A stretch of DNA of 64,000 nucleotides from Candidatus Methylophosphatis roskildensis (GTDB lineage Bacteria; Pseudomonadota; Gammaproteobacteria; Burkholderiales; Rhodocyclaceae), in NCBI GenBank assembly GCA_016708905.1, contig JADJEV010000001.1, positions 700,737 through 764,736 on the forward strand, written 5' to 3'. Of this stretch, positions 1-8,543 are shown in pieces. Under the pieces are notes generated by a model, which worked only from the letters and a program-made list of their open reading frames with translations, was not told the DNA's origin and ran no database searches. Position 1 is the first letter of the stretch, and each line of letters opens with the position of its first letter. A program made the position numbers and the translations under genes.

Positions 1-442
1 CAAGGAGATCTCGTTCGGCAAGACGCTATTGCGGCTGTTTCAGGTGTCACGCCGCTTCAACGTCGAGATCCAGCCGCAACTGGTGCTGTTGCAGAAGACC
101 CTGCTCAACATCGAAGGACTGGGCCGCGACCTCGACCCCGAACTCGATCTGTGGAAAACCGCCAAACCATTCCTCGAACGCTGGATCGGCGAGCAGATCG
201 GGCTGCCGGCAATGCTCAACCAGCTCGCGTTCGAGGCACCGAACTGGGCGCGCATGCTGCCCGAGTTGCCGCGCCTGATGCACCATGCGCTGACGGCGCA
301 GATGCCGGTCCAGCCGGACTTGAATCTGATTCGCCGTACGGGACGCGAGCAGCGCCGCCAATCGCGTTTATTGACGCTGATTGCGATCCTGCTGGCGGCC
401 GTGCTCGGTCTGGAGGCCGCGCGACTGTTGCAGTTGCTCTGA
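1..442 (+). CDS. ubiB: UbiB ubiquinone biosynthesis protein, C-terminal part
   Basis: The last ~146 residues of a UbiB/ABC1-type atypical kinase, needed for the hydroxylation steps of ubiquinone synthesis at the inner membrane. The gene enters from the left edge (reading frame from base 2) and ends with TGA at 442. The conserved C-terminal block is clear: IQPQLVLLQKTLLNIEGLG followed by a long helical part, then a hydrophobic tail (LLTLIAILLAAVLGLEAARL) that fits the family's membrane anchor. The kinase-like core with its KxGQ and nucleotide-binding motifs lies outside the window. No damage is seen in the visible part. Family assignment is firm; the partial state is only a window effect. Confidence 0.93.
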   Translation, partial: KEISFGKTLLRLFQVSRRFNVEIQPQLVLLQKTLLNIEGLGRDLDPELDLWKTAKPFLERWIGEQIGLPAMLNQLAFEAPNWARMLPELPRLMHHALTAQMPVQPDLNLIRRTGREQRRQSRLLTLIAILLAAVLGLEAARLLQLL

Positions 443-552
443 AGCCGCAGATCCACGGTATCGCCGGACGTTTCCCCCGCTCCCGTGCCGCTCCGCGTCG
501 GCAGGGATCCGCGTTATATTCCCCACTTTCCCGATCATCTGAAAGCGGCGTC

Positions 553-2091
553 ATGGGAACGTTGTTCTGGTTCGTGATCATCTACTGGATCATCTCGGTC
601 GCGATCGGCCTCTATGCGGCGACACGGGTGCACAATACCAAGGACTTCGCGATCGCCGGCCGCCATCTGCCCTACTACATGGTCACGGCGACGGTGTTCG
701 CGACATGGTTCGGCTCGGAGACCGTGCTCGGCATTCCCGCCACCTTTCTCAAGGAAGGACTCGGCGGGGTGGTCGCCGACCCGTTCGGCGCATCGATGTG
801 TCTGATACTGGTCGGGCTGTTCTTTGCCGCCCCGCTGTACCGGATGAACCTGCTGACGATCGGCGACTTTTACAAGAAGCGCTTCGGGCGTCTCACCGAA
901 GTCATCACGACCATGGCAATCGTCATTTCCTACCTCGGCTGGGTGGGGGCGCAGATCACCGCGCTCGGGCTGGTGTTCAACGTCGTCTCGAATGGCGAGA
1001 TCAGCAAGCTCAGCGGCATGATCATCGGCTCGTCCACCATCCTCGTCTACACCTTCTTCGGCGGCATGTGGGCGGTGGCGATCACCGACTTCCTGCAGAT
1101 GATCATCATCGTCATCGGCATGCTGTACATCGGCGGCAACGTGGCCGACATGGCCGGCGGCGTCGGTAACGTGATCAGCCATGCCGCGGCGGCGGGCAAG
1201 TTCGAATTCCTGCCGTCGGCCAATCCAACCGCGATTCTCGCGTTCATTGCCGCCTGGGTCACCATGATGTTCGGCTCGATTCCGCAGCAGGACGTCTTTC
1301 AGCGCGTCACCTCCTCGCGCACCGAAAAGATCGCGATCTGGGCCACCGTGCTCGGCGGCAGCCTGTACTTCCTGTTCGCCTTCGTGCCGATGTTTCTCGC
1401 CTACTCGGCGACCCTGATCGACAAGGAACTGGTCGAGCGACTGATCGAGACCGATCCGCAGTTGATCCTGCCGACCCTGGTGCTCGAACATGCGCCGCTG
1501 TTTGCCCAGGTCATGTTCTTCGGTGCGCTGCTGTCGGCGATCAAGAGCTGTGCGTCGGCAACCCTGCTCGCGCCTTCGGTCACCTTCACCGAGAACATAC
1601 TCAAGCCGATGCTGGGCAGCCGGCTGTCGGATCGCCGGCTGTTGTTGTGGATGCGTATGGTCACCCTGTGCTTCACGGTGCTGGTAACCATCTATGCGAT
1701 CAATTCCACAGCTTCGATCTTCGAGATGGTCGAGAACGCCTACCAGGTGACTCTGGTCACGGCCTTCGTTCCGCTGGTCTGCGGCCTGTTCTGGCGGCGC
1801 GCGACGCGGCAGGGTGCGCTGATGTCGATGTTCCTGGGCCTGACGACCTGGATCACGCTGCTCCTGTTCGGTCAGGAGGTCATCGTGCCGGCCCAGTTGG
1901 CCGGACTCGTCGCCAGCGCGAGCGGCATGATCGTCGGATCGCTGATGCCGCAGTTCCTGCACCACGAGCCGCACATTCACGACCAGCTGCGCCATGGTCA
2001 CCTCGCCCATCCATCCGCGACGGCGGGGCTGGCCCACGAGGGTATCGGGCATGTTCACCATCATCCGCCGGGGCATACGCCCAACGCCTGA
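553..2091 (+). CDS. Sodium:solute symporter family protein with His-rich tail
   Basis: A 512-residue inner-membrane transporter of the SSS (SLC5-like, LeuT-fold) family, expected to couple sodium inflow to uptake of an unidentified solute. About 13 hydrophobic segments are visible. The N-terminal block with TKDFAIAGRHLPYYM and ATWFGSETVLGIPA is typical of the family. The same frame stays open upstream to 151, but the ATG at 553 begins directly with the first membrane helix (GTLFWFVIIYWIISVAI), so it was chosen. Unusually, the last ~45 residues form a cytosolic tail with 13 histidines (for example HHEPHIHDQLRHGH and HVHHHPPGH), suggesting metal binding. Substrate cannot be named. It lies downstream of ubiB on the same strand, 110 bp away. 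Confidence 0.88.
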   Translation: MGTLFWFVIIYWIISVAIGLYAATRVHNTKDFAIAGRHLPYYMVTATVFATWFGSETVLGIPATFLKEGLGGVVADPFGASMCLILVGLFFAAPLYRMNLLTIGDFYKKRFGRLTEVITTMAIVISYLGWVGAQITALGLVFNVVSNGEISKLSGMIIGSSTILVYTFFGGMWAVAITDFLQMIIIVIGMLYIGGNVADMAGGVGNVISHAAAAGKFEFLPSANPTAILAFIAAWVTMMFGSIPQQDVFQRVTSSRTEKIAIWATVLGGSLYFLFAFVPMFLAYSATLIDKELVERLIETDPQLILPTLVLEHAPLFAQVMFFGALLSAIKSCASATLLAPSVTFTENILKPMLGSRLSDRRLLLWMRMVTLCFTVLVTIYAINSTASIFEMVENAYQVTLVTAFVPLVCGLFWRRATRQGALMSMFLGLTTWITLLLFGQEVIVPAQLAGLVASASGMIVGSLMPQFLHHEPHIHDQLRHGHLAHPSATAGLAHEGIGHVHHHPPGHTPNA

Positions 2092-2280
2092 AGGGCACGA
2101 CAGGCCTCGCGGCGTCCGCTGACCCGAATCGCGCCGGATTTACCGGCAAACCTGCAGCACGAATCCGCACACGCCTGACCGCCCATTCGATGAGCGACGG
2201 TCGGGTGCGAGTCTGCGCGATGAGCAAGCGTCGATCGGCGCGTCGTCTAGAATGACGTCTCCGAAAGTACACGAGGCGAC

Positions 2281-2640
2281 ATGCTCGGCGCGCTCACCCT
2301 GTTGCTGGTCTACCAACTGGTCGGCGAAGTTGCGGTACAACTGCTGCACCTGCCGGTTCCCGGGCCGGTGCTCGGCATGCTGCTGCTGTTCCTCACGCTG
2401 ATTCTGCGCGGCGAGGCCAGTCCGACACTGCGCGACACGGCCAACGGCCTGCTGCAGCACCTGTCGCTGCTGTTCGTGCCGGCCGGCGTCGGCGTGATGG
2501 TCCACGGCGCGTTGATCTCGTCCGAGTGGCTGCCGATCGTCGTCGCGCTGATCGGCAGCACGGCTTTGACGATGGTGGTCACTGCCTTGGTGTTGCGGGC
2601 GCTGGTATCGCGCCGCGCTGCGCGCCGAAAGAACCCATGA
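2281..2640 (+). CDS. CidA/LrgA family holin-like membrane protein
   Basis: A 119-residue protein with four hydrophobic helices of the CidA/LrgA family, small inner-membrane proteins compared to holins and linked to murein hydrolase export, programmed lysis or pyruvate-related metabolite transport. The family block VPGPVLGMLLLFLTLI sits at residues ~27-42. ATG at 2281 is preceded by GAGGCGAC as a weak ribosome site. The stop overlaps the ATG of the lrgB-like gene by four bases (ATGA at 2637-2640), which indicates translational coupling and is the usual pairing for this family. Length is normal (110-140). Whether it is CidA-like or LrgA-like cannot be decided from sequence. Confidence 0.88.
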   Translation: MLGALTLLLVYQLVGEVAVQLLHLPVPGPVLGMLLLFLTLILRGEASPTLRDTANGLLQHLSLLFVPAGVGVMVHGALISSEWLPIVVALIGSTALTMVVTALVLRALVSRRAARRKNP

Positions 2641-3363
2641 ACGTACAACTCGACCAAATCTGGGTCTACCTTTCGGCAACGCCGCTGCTCGGACTGACCC
2701 TGACCCTGCTGGCCTACCAGGCCGCGTACTGGCTCTACACGCGCTCCGGCATGAACCCGCTGGCCAATCCGGTCGCCATTGCGGTCGCGATTCTCGTGCT
2801 GGTGCTGCTGCTGACCGACACCCCCTACAAGTCCTATTTCGACGGCGCCCAGTTCGTGCATTTCCTCCTCGGCCCGGCCACGGTTGCCCTGGCGATTCCG
2901 CTTTACGCCCAGCTCGCCAGGCTGCGTTCCATGCTGGTGCCGGCGCTGGTCGCGCTGGTGGCCGGATCGCTCACGGCGGTTGCTGTCCGCGATGGCCATC
3001 GCCTGGGCGCTCGGCGCGACGCGCGTCACCACGATGTCGCTGGCGCCCAAGTCGGTGACCACGCCGATTGCCATGGGCATCGCGGAAAAGATCGGCGGGC
3101 TGCCCTCGCTTACCGCCGTGCTGGTGATCAGCACCGGCATCATCGGCGCCGTGATCGCCCGCTCGCTGCTCAATGCGATTCGCATCGAGGATCACGCCGT
3201 GCGCGGTTTCGCAGTCGGCCTGGCCGCGCACGGCATCGGCACGGCGCGGGCATTTCAGGTCAGCGAGGTGGCGGGCGCCTTCGCCGCGCTGGCAATGGGA
3301 CTCAATGGCGTGGCGACGGCTCTGCTGGTCCCGCTGATCGCCGCCTGGATCGGTGCCCGCTGA
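2637..3363 (+). CDS. LrgB/CidB family protein (one-base shift)
   Basis: Partner of the preceding CidA/LrgA protein, an ~240-residue polytopic inner-membrane protein. The first part (to residue ~114, LVALVAGSLTAV) reads from the ATG at 2637. The second part reads one frame further on: SAMAIAWALGATRVTTMSLAPKSVTTPIAMGIAEKIGG in two pieces, ending TGA at 3363. The two halves join if one T is removed from the TT at 2980-2981, giving GSLTAVLSAMAIAWALG, which matches the family without gap. The signature SLAPKSVTTPIA is present. The shift could be a sequencing error or a recent mutation. The VanZ-like gene begins two bases after the stop, so the three genes look like one operon. Confidence 0.85.
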
Positions 3364-3365
3364 GC

Positions 3366-4436
3366 ATGGCGGAGCGGGATGCCTACCGGCTCGCCCGTAC
3401 GCTGGCACTCGTCTACGCGTTGCTGATCATCTACGCCAGCCTTCACCCGCTGGCCGGCTGGCGTATCGCCGGGACACCGATGCTGGATTTTCTGGGCGCG
3501 CCCTGGCCGCGCTACTTCACGCGCTTCGACCTGATGGTCAATGTTTCCGCATACCTGCCGCTGGGGTTCCTGCTGGTGCCCGCGCTGGAAACGCGGCTCA
3601 AGCGCGGCTGGGCGGTCCTGGCGTCGTTCGCATTGGGCGCTGCGCTGTCCTTCGCGATGGAGGTGTTGCAGGGCCTTCTTCCCACGCGCGTTCCATCGAA
3701 CGTCGACTGGGGCTGCAACATGACCGGCACCCTGCTCGGGGCCCTGGCCGGGGCGCGCTGGGGCCGCATCTTCGCCGACCGCGGCTGGCTGTCGCGCTGG
3801 CGCCGCCGCCGCATCGTGCGGGGCAGGCGCGGCGATTTCGGTCTGATCCTGATGGGCGCCTGGCTGCTGACCCAGCTGTCGCCGGAGGGCGTCTTTCTCG
3901 GCACCGGCGACCTTCGTTCATTGCTGGCGTTGCCGACGCCGCTCGACTATTCGGCGCGTGGCTTCCTCGTCATCGAGATGGCGATCGCCGCCTGCGGCGT
4001 ACTGGCGGCCGGCTCGATCGCCTGGCAGAACCTGCGCGAGCCATCGCCCTGGCTGCTCGGGCTATTGATCACGCTGGTGATCGGCGCGCGCAGCCTGTCC
4101 GCAGCTTTGTACACCGGTGAGGACGGCGCCCTGCACTGGCTCACCCCTGGCAACCTGTACGGTCTGGCAATCGGCACGATGGGTCTGATCCTGGCGGTCA
4201 GGCTGCCGGACTGGTCGCAGCGCATCCTGGCCGGCTCCGCATTGCTGGCCGCAACCGCGCTGGCCAATCTGTTGCCGGAAAATCCTTATGCCCGAACGGC
4301 GCTCAACGCCTGGAATGCCGGCCAGTTCCTCAACTTCAACGGACTGACGCGGCTGATCTCGCTGCTTTGGCCGTTCGCGGCGCTGGCGTTCCTGATGACC
4401 GCGTCGAGCAGCCGGCCGATTCGCCCGGCGCACTGA
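3366..4436 (+). CDS. VanZ-like family membrane protein
   Basis: A 356-residue membrane protein whose N-terminal third is a VanZ-like domain, named after a teicoplanin-resistance accessory protein, although most homologues have no known role. Visible: first helix LALVYALLIIYASLHP, then FDLMVNVSAYLPLGFLLVPAL and the motif FAMEVLQGLLPTRVPSNVDWGCNMTG in two stretches, typical of the family's acidic/Asn-containing helix pair. The C-terminal half adds further hydrophobic segments. ATG at 3366 follows the lrgB stop by two bases, so translation is probably coupled. Function is inferred only at family level, probably cell-envelope related given its lrgAB neighbours. Confidence 0.82.
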   Translation: MAERDAYRLARTLALVYALLIIYASLHPLAGWRIAGTPMLDFLGAPWPRYFTRFDLMVNVSAYLPLGFLLVPALETRLKRGWAVLASFALGAALSFAMEVLQGLLPTRVPSNVDWGCNMTGTLLGALAGARWGRIFADRGWLSRWRRRRIVRGRRGDFGLILMGAWLLTQLSPEGVFLGTGDLRSLLALPTPLDYSARGFLVIEMAIAACGVLAAGSIAWQNLREPSPWLLGLLITLVIGARSLSAALYTGEDGALHWLTPGNLYGLAIGTMGLILAVRLPDWSQRILAGSALLAATALANLLPENPYARTALNAWNAGQFLNFNGLTRLISLLWPFAALAFLMTASSSRPIRPAH

Positions 4437-4496
4437 CCGGCGCAAGCGGTGAATCGGGCAACGCGGGACGCGCGGTGGCGGTGAATCTGCAAGAGA

Positions 4497-5441
4497 TCAG
4501 AGCACCGCTGCCGAAGGTGGCAAGGCGCAGGCCGCGCGATACTCCAACTGCAATCGATCCACCAGCTCTGCCACTGTCGGCAGGTCGTGAATGCCGGCAA
4601 CGCCATGGCCGGCGCTCCACATGTCGCGCCAGGCTTTGGCTTCGTCCTGCAGATCCTTGAGCTTGCCTTTGCCGGCGCCCTGCACCAGTTGATCGCGCGT
4701 ATAACCGGCGCGTTCCAGGCTGGGAAGGAGGAAATTCGCGTTGGTGCCGGAGACCGCGTCGGTATAGACGATATCGCGCGGCGCGCAGTCGACCAGCATC
4801 TGCTTGTACTCGGGCTGCGCCATCGATTCCTCGGTCGCGATGAAGCGCGTACCCATGTAGGCGAAATCGGCGCCGAGCACTTCCGCGGCACGAATCGAGG
4901 CGCCGTCGGAAATCGCGCCGCCGAGTATCAAGACGCCGTCCCAGAACTCGCGAATCTCGCGTATCAGCGAGAAGGCGCTCTGCGTTCCGGCATGACCGCC
5001 GGCGCCCGATGCGACCGCGATCACCCCGTCCACGCCGGCCTCGATCGCCTTCTTCGCATGATGCGCATGGATGATGTCGGAGAACACCAGGCCGCCGTAG
5101 CCATGCACGGCCCGCGCGATATCGCCGGGGTGGCCGAGGCTGGTGACCACGAAAGGCACCCGGTGCTCGACGACCAGCGCGAAGTCATCCTTCAGCCGGG
5201 TATTCGACGGGTGCAAAATCAGGTTCACGCCGTACGGCGAATCCTGCGGCCCGAGTGAGGCGTTCATCTCGGCGAGCCAGGCGCCGAGATACTCGATCTT
5301 GCGCGCGTTCAGCGTCGGAAAGGCCGCAGCCACGCCGGCCTTGCAGGTCGCGATGACCAGTTGCGGGCCCGAAACGAGAAACATCGGCGCGGCGATCGCG
5401 GGCACCCGCATTCTGCCGCGGAAAACCTCGGGTACTGGCAT
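4497..5441 (-). CDS. Nitronate monooxygenase (NMO/2-nitropropane dioxygenase family)
   Basis: A 314-residue FMN-dependent TIM-barrel flavoprotein of the nitronate monooxygenase family, cytosolic, oxidising alkyl nitronates or related toxic nitro compounds; some members act in other oxidations. Visible: the N-terminal substrate/FMN strand VPAIAAPMFLVSGPQLVIA, AFPTLNARK, the segment VDGVIAVASGAGGHAG with the catalytic-type His and FMN phosphate loop, and GGAISDGASIRAAEVLGADFAYMGTRF. A TTG lies 12 bases upstream, but the ATG at 5441 is preceded at five bases by GGAGG, which fixes the start. Length is normal. Substrate is not determined. Confidence 0.9.
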   Translation of the reverse strand: MPVPEVFRGRMRVPAIAAPMFLVSGPQLVIATCKAGVAAAFPTLNARKIEYLGAWLAEMNASLGPQDSPYGVNLILHPSNTRLKDDFALVVEHRVPFVVTSLGHPGDIARAVHGYGGLVFSDIIHAHHAKKAIEAGVDGVIAVASGAGGHAGTQSAFSLIREIREFWDGVLILGGAISDGASIRAAEVLGADFAYMGTRFIATEESMAQPEYKQMLVDCAPRDIVYTDAVSGTNANFLLPSLERAGYTRDQLVQGAGKGKLKDLQDEAKAWRDMWSAGHGVAGIHDLPTVAELVDRLQLEYRAACALPPSAAVL

Positions 5442-5523
5442 GTCGTCCTCCAATTCTGTCGCTGGTCGGGCGACTCTAGCACGGACGCCGCTACTGCAAT
5501 TGGGCGCGGCGCTCTACCCGCCG

Positions 5524-5985
5524 TCATGCGTCGGGGTCGTACATGCAGTGCCTGATCTTGTGTCGGTTGGCGATCAGCTCGTCGATCGACGGCTCGTTGT
5601 TCATCGCGCGGGAAATCGCCAGCCGGGTGGCCTCGTAGTTGGTGCGGTACAGATCCTTCTGGTCGAGATCGGGATCGGTCACCGCCTGCGGGTCGAGCTA
5701 GACCAGATCGATGATGCAAAGCTCGTTGACTTGGTCGCGCGGAATGATGCCGTCGGCTACGCAATGGACGACCGCATCGGCGGTCGCCGGCCTGGCCATC
5801 TGGTTGCAGTCGCGCACCGCGAACATGCGGGTGTGGCCGGCGGTCTGGCCCATCAGATTCGCGAACGCCGCGCCGACCGGGCCGTCCACGTGGCCGATCA
5901 CGATCTCGGGCATCGCGTCGGTGAACTGGCCGGCACTGGCGAACACCGTCGCTTCGCCGGTACGCATGACGATTTTGTCGGACAT
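5524..5985 (-). pseudogene. Formaldehyde-activating enzyme (Fae)-like gene with in-frame stop
   Basis: Related to Fae, which condenses formaldehyde with tetrahydromethanopterin in one-carbon metabolism. Recognisable blocks: EIVIGHVDGPVGAAFAN, TAGHTRMFAVRDCNQMARPAT, VADGIIPRDQVNELCI and, after the stop, LYRTNYEATRLAISRAMNNEP. An amber TAG at 5698-5700 interrupts the frame where the family has a Trp (DLV-stop-LDP), a one-base change from TGG; reading through gives 153 residues to TGA at 5524. Against the family's ~170, the segment between MARPAT and ADAVV is short by roughly 25 residues. The region aligned with Fae's catalytic His (VAHIDL in classical Fae) reads MPEIVIG, so even the ancestor may not have been a classical Fae. 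The ATG at 5985 is favoured over 6024 by an AAGGAG eight bases upstream. Confidence 0.72.
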
Positions 5986-6088
5986 TTTGCCGGCTCCTTG
6001 GCGTTTGGAATCGAGTGAAGACATGGGGGCGCGATTGTAGTCGCGATCGGGTTCTGCAATTGCGTCGCCGCACCTTACGAAGAGCGAT

Positions 6089-6496
6089 TCAGCATCCGCC
6101 GCCGAAGCGATCCATTCGACGACGATCGCGCTTGGTCGGTCGGCCGCGGATCGCGGCGCCCGGTTCCGAGAGCAGCCGGGTCTGGTCGCGCAGCGCCTCG
6201 CGCGCCGTTCGGCTCGCTTCGGTCTCCAGGTACAGTTGCTGCGCCACGCTGGCGGGCCCGCGCTTGTCGGCCAGTCCGCGCACGACGACGAGCCATTTCA
6301 TCGGTCCGATCGAAATGGCCAGCGTGTCGCCGGCCCGGATCTCCTTGGCCGGCTTCACGCGCGCTTCGTTGAGTTGCACCCTGCCGCTGTCGACCGCTGC
6401 ACTGGCGAGCGAACGTGTCTTGAAGAAGCGTGCGGCCCACAGCCACTTGTCGATACGCGTTCGTTCGAGTTGGTCGGAGGTCATCGAGCGGCTCAC
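6089..6496 (-). CDS. hslR: Hsp15-like S4-domain ribosome-associated protein
   Basis: A 135-residue protein with an S4 RNA-binding domain at residues ~13-75 (RIDKWLWAARFFKTRSLAS, then VQLNEARVKPAKEIRAGDTLAI) and a basic C-terminal tail (GRPTKRDRRRMDRF). This is the pattern of Hsp15/HslR, a heat-shock protein that binds 50S subunits carrying stalled nascent chains and helps recycle them. Length agrees with the family (~130). The first start is GTG at 6496; an in-frame ATG follows at 6484, and no strong ribosome site separates them. It is 12 bp downstream of the regA-like gene on the same strand, so it is probably co-transcribed with regB-regA, which is unusual company for hslR. Confidence 0.88.
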   Translation of the reverse strand: MSRSMTSDQLERTRIDKWLWAARFFKTRSLASAAVDSGRVQLNEARVKPAKEIRAGDTLAISIGPMKWLVVVRGLADKRGPASVAQQLYLETEASRTAREALRDQTRLLSEPGAAIRGRPTKRDRRRMDRFGGGC

Positions 6497-6508
6497 GAAG
6501 TATCCGGG

Positions 6509-7069
6509 CTAATCCTTGGACGGGCGCTTCGAAAGCTTGCGCTGCAGGGTGCGCCGGTGCATCTTCAGCGCGCGCGCGGTGGCCGAGATATTGCCGGCGT
6601 GCTCGGCCAGCACGCGCTGGATGTGTTCCCACTCGAGTCGCGACACCGACAGGGTTTGATCCGGCGTGGCCCCATCGTTCGGTCCGCTCTCGTCGAGCAG
6701 CGCCTTGACGATGGTATCGGTATCCACCGGCTTGGCCAGATACTGCGACGCGCCGAGCTTGATGGCGTCCACCGCCGTGCTGATGCTGGCATAGCCGGTC
6801 AGCATCAATATCCGGCATGCGTCATTCGCTGCCCGCAGGGCGCCGATCAGTTTGAGGCCGGAGGAACCGGCGAGGTTGAGGTCGACCACGGCATAGTCGG
6901 GCGATTCCTCGGCGGGGCGGCCGAGCAGGGCCAGCGCCTCGTCGAGCGAGATCGCGGAGTCGACGGCGAAGCCCCGCGCGGCGAGCGCGCGCGCGAGCAC
7001 GCGATTGAACACCGCGTCGTCATCGACCAGCAGCAGGCGGCCGAGATCTTCCTGAATGCTCTCGCTCAT
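6509..7069 (-). CDS. regA: RegA/PrrA/ActR family redox response regulator
   Basis: A 186-residue response regulator: receiver domain at residues ~11-125 and a Fis-type helix-turn-helix at ~145-180. In the receiver: acidic pair LLLVDDDA, phospho-acceptor Asp in YAVVDLNLAGSSG, switch Thr in LMLTGYAS and Lys in YLAKPVDT. The C-terminal block HIQRVLAEHAGNISATARAL followed by MHRRTLQRKLSKRP is the highly conserved DNA-binding signature of the RegA group. RegA regulators control photosynthesis, respiration, nitrogen and carbon fixation genes in response to redox state. It overlaps the end of regB by four bases, so the kinase and regulator are coupled. The assignment is strong; the regulon here is unknown. 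Confidence 0.93.
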   Translation of the reverse strand: MSESIQEDLGRLLLVDDDAVFNRVLARALAARGFAVDSAISLDEALALLGRPAEESPDYAVVDLNLAGSSGLKLIGALRAANDACRILMLTGYASISTAVDAIKLGASQYLAKPVDTDTIVKALLDESGPNDGATPDQTLSVSRLEWEHIQRVLAEHAGNISATARALKMHRRTLQRKLSKRPSKD

Positions 7070-8361
7070 GATGCCAGCAAGGGATCGAGCGGCAGGCCGA
7101 CCCTGGCGCAGGTGCCGCCGCCGTCACGCACCGCGTACGCCAGCGTGCCGCCGCTGCGCTCGATCGCGGCGAACGCCAGCACCAGGCCGATGCCGTGGCC
7201 GTCGGCACGGGTGGTCACGGTCTCGTGTCCGAGGCGGCGCGCGATGTCGTCGGGAATGCCGGGGCCGCGGTCCTGCACCTCGAGTTCGAGCACATTGCGG
7301 CTCCAGCGCGCAGAGATCTCCACCTCGGCCGGACTGACATCGGCGGCATTGTTGAACAGATTGAGCAGCGCCTGGTCGAGGGTCGCATCGGGCACGATGC
7401 GCGGACCAGGGCGTTCGCCCTGCAGATCGACGCGCGGTTTCGCCAGCGGACGCTGCGCCTGCCAGCGCGCGGTCAGCGCTTCGAGCCAGGCGTCGAGCGT
7501 CACTGCCTGGGCGGCCTCGGCGCGGCTGCTGCCGGCACGTGCGGCCAGCAGCGTGATGATGCGCTTGCATTCCTGCACCTGACTGGCGAGCAGCCGGGCA
7601 TCCTCGCGCGCATCGGCGGGCAGGCTGTCGTGGCGGGCGAATTCGCCCGCCAGCACGGCCATGGTGGCCAGCGGCGTGCCCAGTTCATGCGCGGCACCGG
7701 CGGCGAGATTGCCGAGCGCCACGACGCGCTCGTTGCGCAGTGCGGCTTCCCGCGCCGCGGCGAGCGCGGCGTCGCGCCCGCGCAGGGCGGCCGTCATGCG
7801 GGCGACGAACCAGGAAATGATCAGGGCGGAGAAGACGAAGGTCAGCCACATGCCGATCAGATGGACGCGGATCGCCAGTTCGGTGTCATGAACATGGAGG
7901 TGGCTGTTCAGGGCAAACAGCATTGAATAGCCGCCGATCGAGGCTGCGGCCACGATCGCCGCCAGCCGGGCCGGGAGAATCGCCGCGGCGATCGCGATCA
8001 GCGGCAGATACAGCGTCACCATCGGGTTGCTCGATCCGCCGGCGAAGTAGACGATCAGCGTCAGCGCCGCCACGTCGCCCAGCAATTGCGCCAGCAACTC
8101 GGCGTTCGAAACGTTCGCGGCCCTGGCCAGCCGCGCGTAGGACAGGGCGTTGAACACCGCCTGCCCGGCGATCGCCAGCGCGATCGGCGCGAGCGGCAGA
8201 TCGACTCGCAGCATCATCATGGTCGCCGCGATGGCGGCGATCTGTCCGGCGATCGACAGCCAGCGCAGGGCCAGCAGGCGCGACAGGCTGGCCGAGCCGG
8301 CGCCGCGCGCGGCGGACGAGGGCGGGAACGACGACATCATTGGCGGCGCGGCAGTATTCAT
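7066..8361 (-). CDS. regB: RegB/PrrB/ActS family redox sensor kinase
   Basis: A 431-residue sensor histidine kinase with five to six N-terminal helices. Between two helices lies the ubiquinone-binding-type loop AGGSSNPM (RegB consensus GGxxNPF). The H box is AAGAAHELGTPLATMAV, followed at the expected distance by a Cys in QVQECKRI, the place of the redox-active Cys265 of Rhodobacter RegB. The ATP-binding domain shows LFNNAADVSP (N box), DRGPGIP (G1) and DGHGIGLVLA (G2). The ATG at 8361 was chosen because the protein from there matches the family; the frame is open further upstream. It phosphorylates the adjacent RegA-like regulator. Redox sensing is inferred from conserved residues. Confidence 0.92.
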   Translation of the reverse strand: MNTAAPPMMSSFPPSSAARGAGSASLSRLLALRWLSIAGQIAAIAATMMMLRVDLPLAPIALAIAGQAVFNALSYARLARAANVSNAELLAQLLGDVAALTLIVYFAGGSSNPMVTLYLPLIAIAAAILPARLAAIVAAASIGGYSMLFALNSHLHVHDTELAIRVHLIGMWLTFVFSALIISWFVARMTAALRGRDAALAAAREAALRNERVVALGNLAAGAAHELGTPLATMAVLAGEFARHDSLPADAREDARLLASQVQECKRIITLLAARAGSSRAEAAQAVTLDAWLEALTARWQAQRPLAKPRVDLQGERPGPRIVPDATLDQALLNLFNNAADVSPAEVEISARWSRNVLELEVQDRGPGIPDDIARRLGHETVTTRADGHGIGLVLAFAAIERSGGTLAYAVRDGGGTCARVGLPLDPLLAS

Positions 8362-8543
8362 CGAGGCCGGATTATGCGCCAGTCGGGGTTGCCGCCGGCC
8401 GCAAAAGGCGTCGCACGGGATGCCTGCGGGCAGAGCCATGCCCCGGGCCGGGCGATCGCGCACTGCGACCAAATGTCGCACCCGCGTAGCGGCATCGTGC
8501 GTTGTTTATACTTGCCGCTTCGACAATCGTGAAAGAGAAGCTC

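Noticed and set aside
151..552. Upstream extension of the symporter frame to 151
   Set aside because: Overlaps the ubiB end, and its Arg/Ala-rich translation is the other-frame reading of ubiB; the ATG at 553 starts the first helix.
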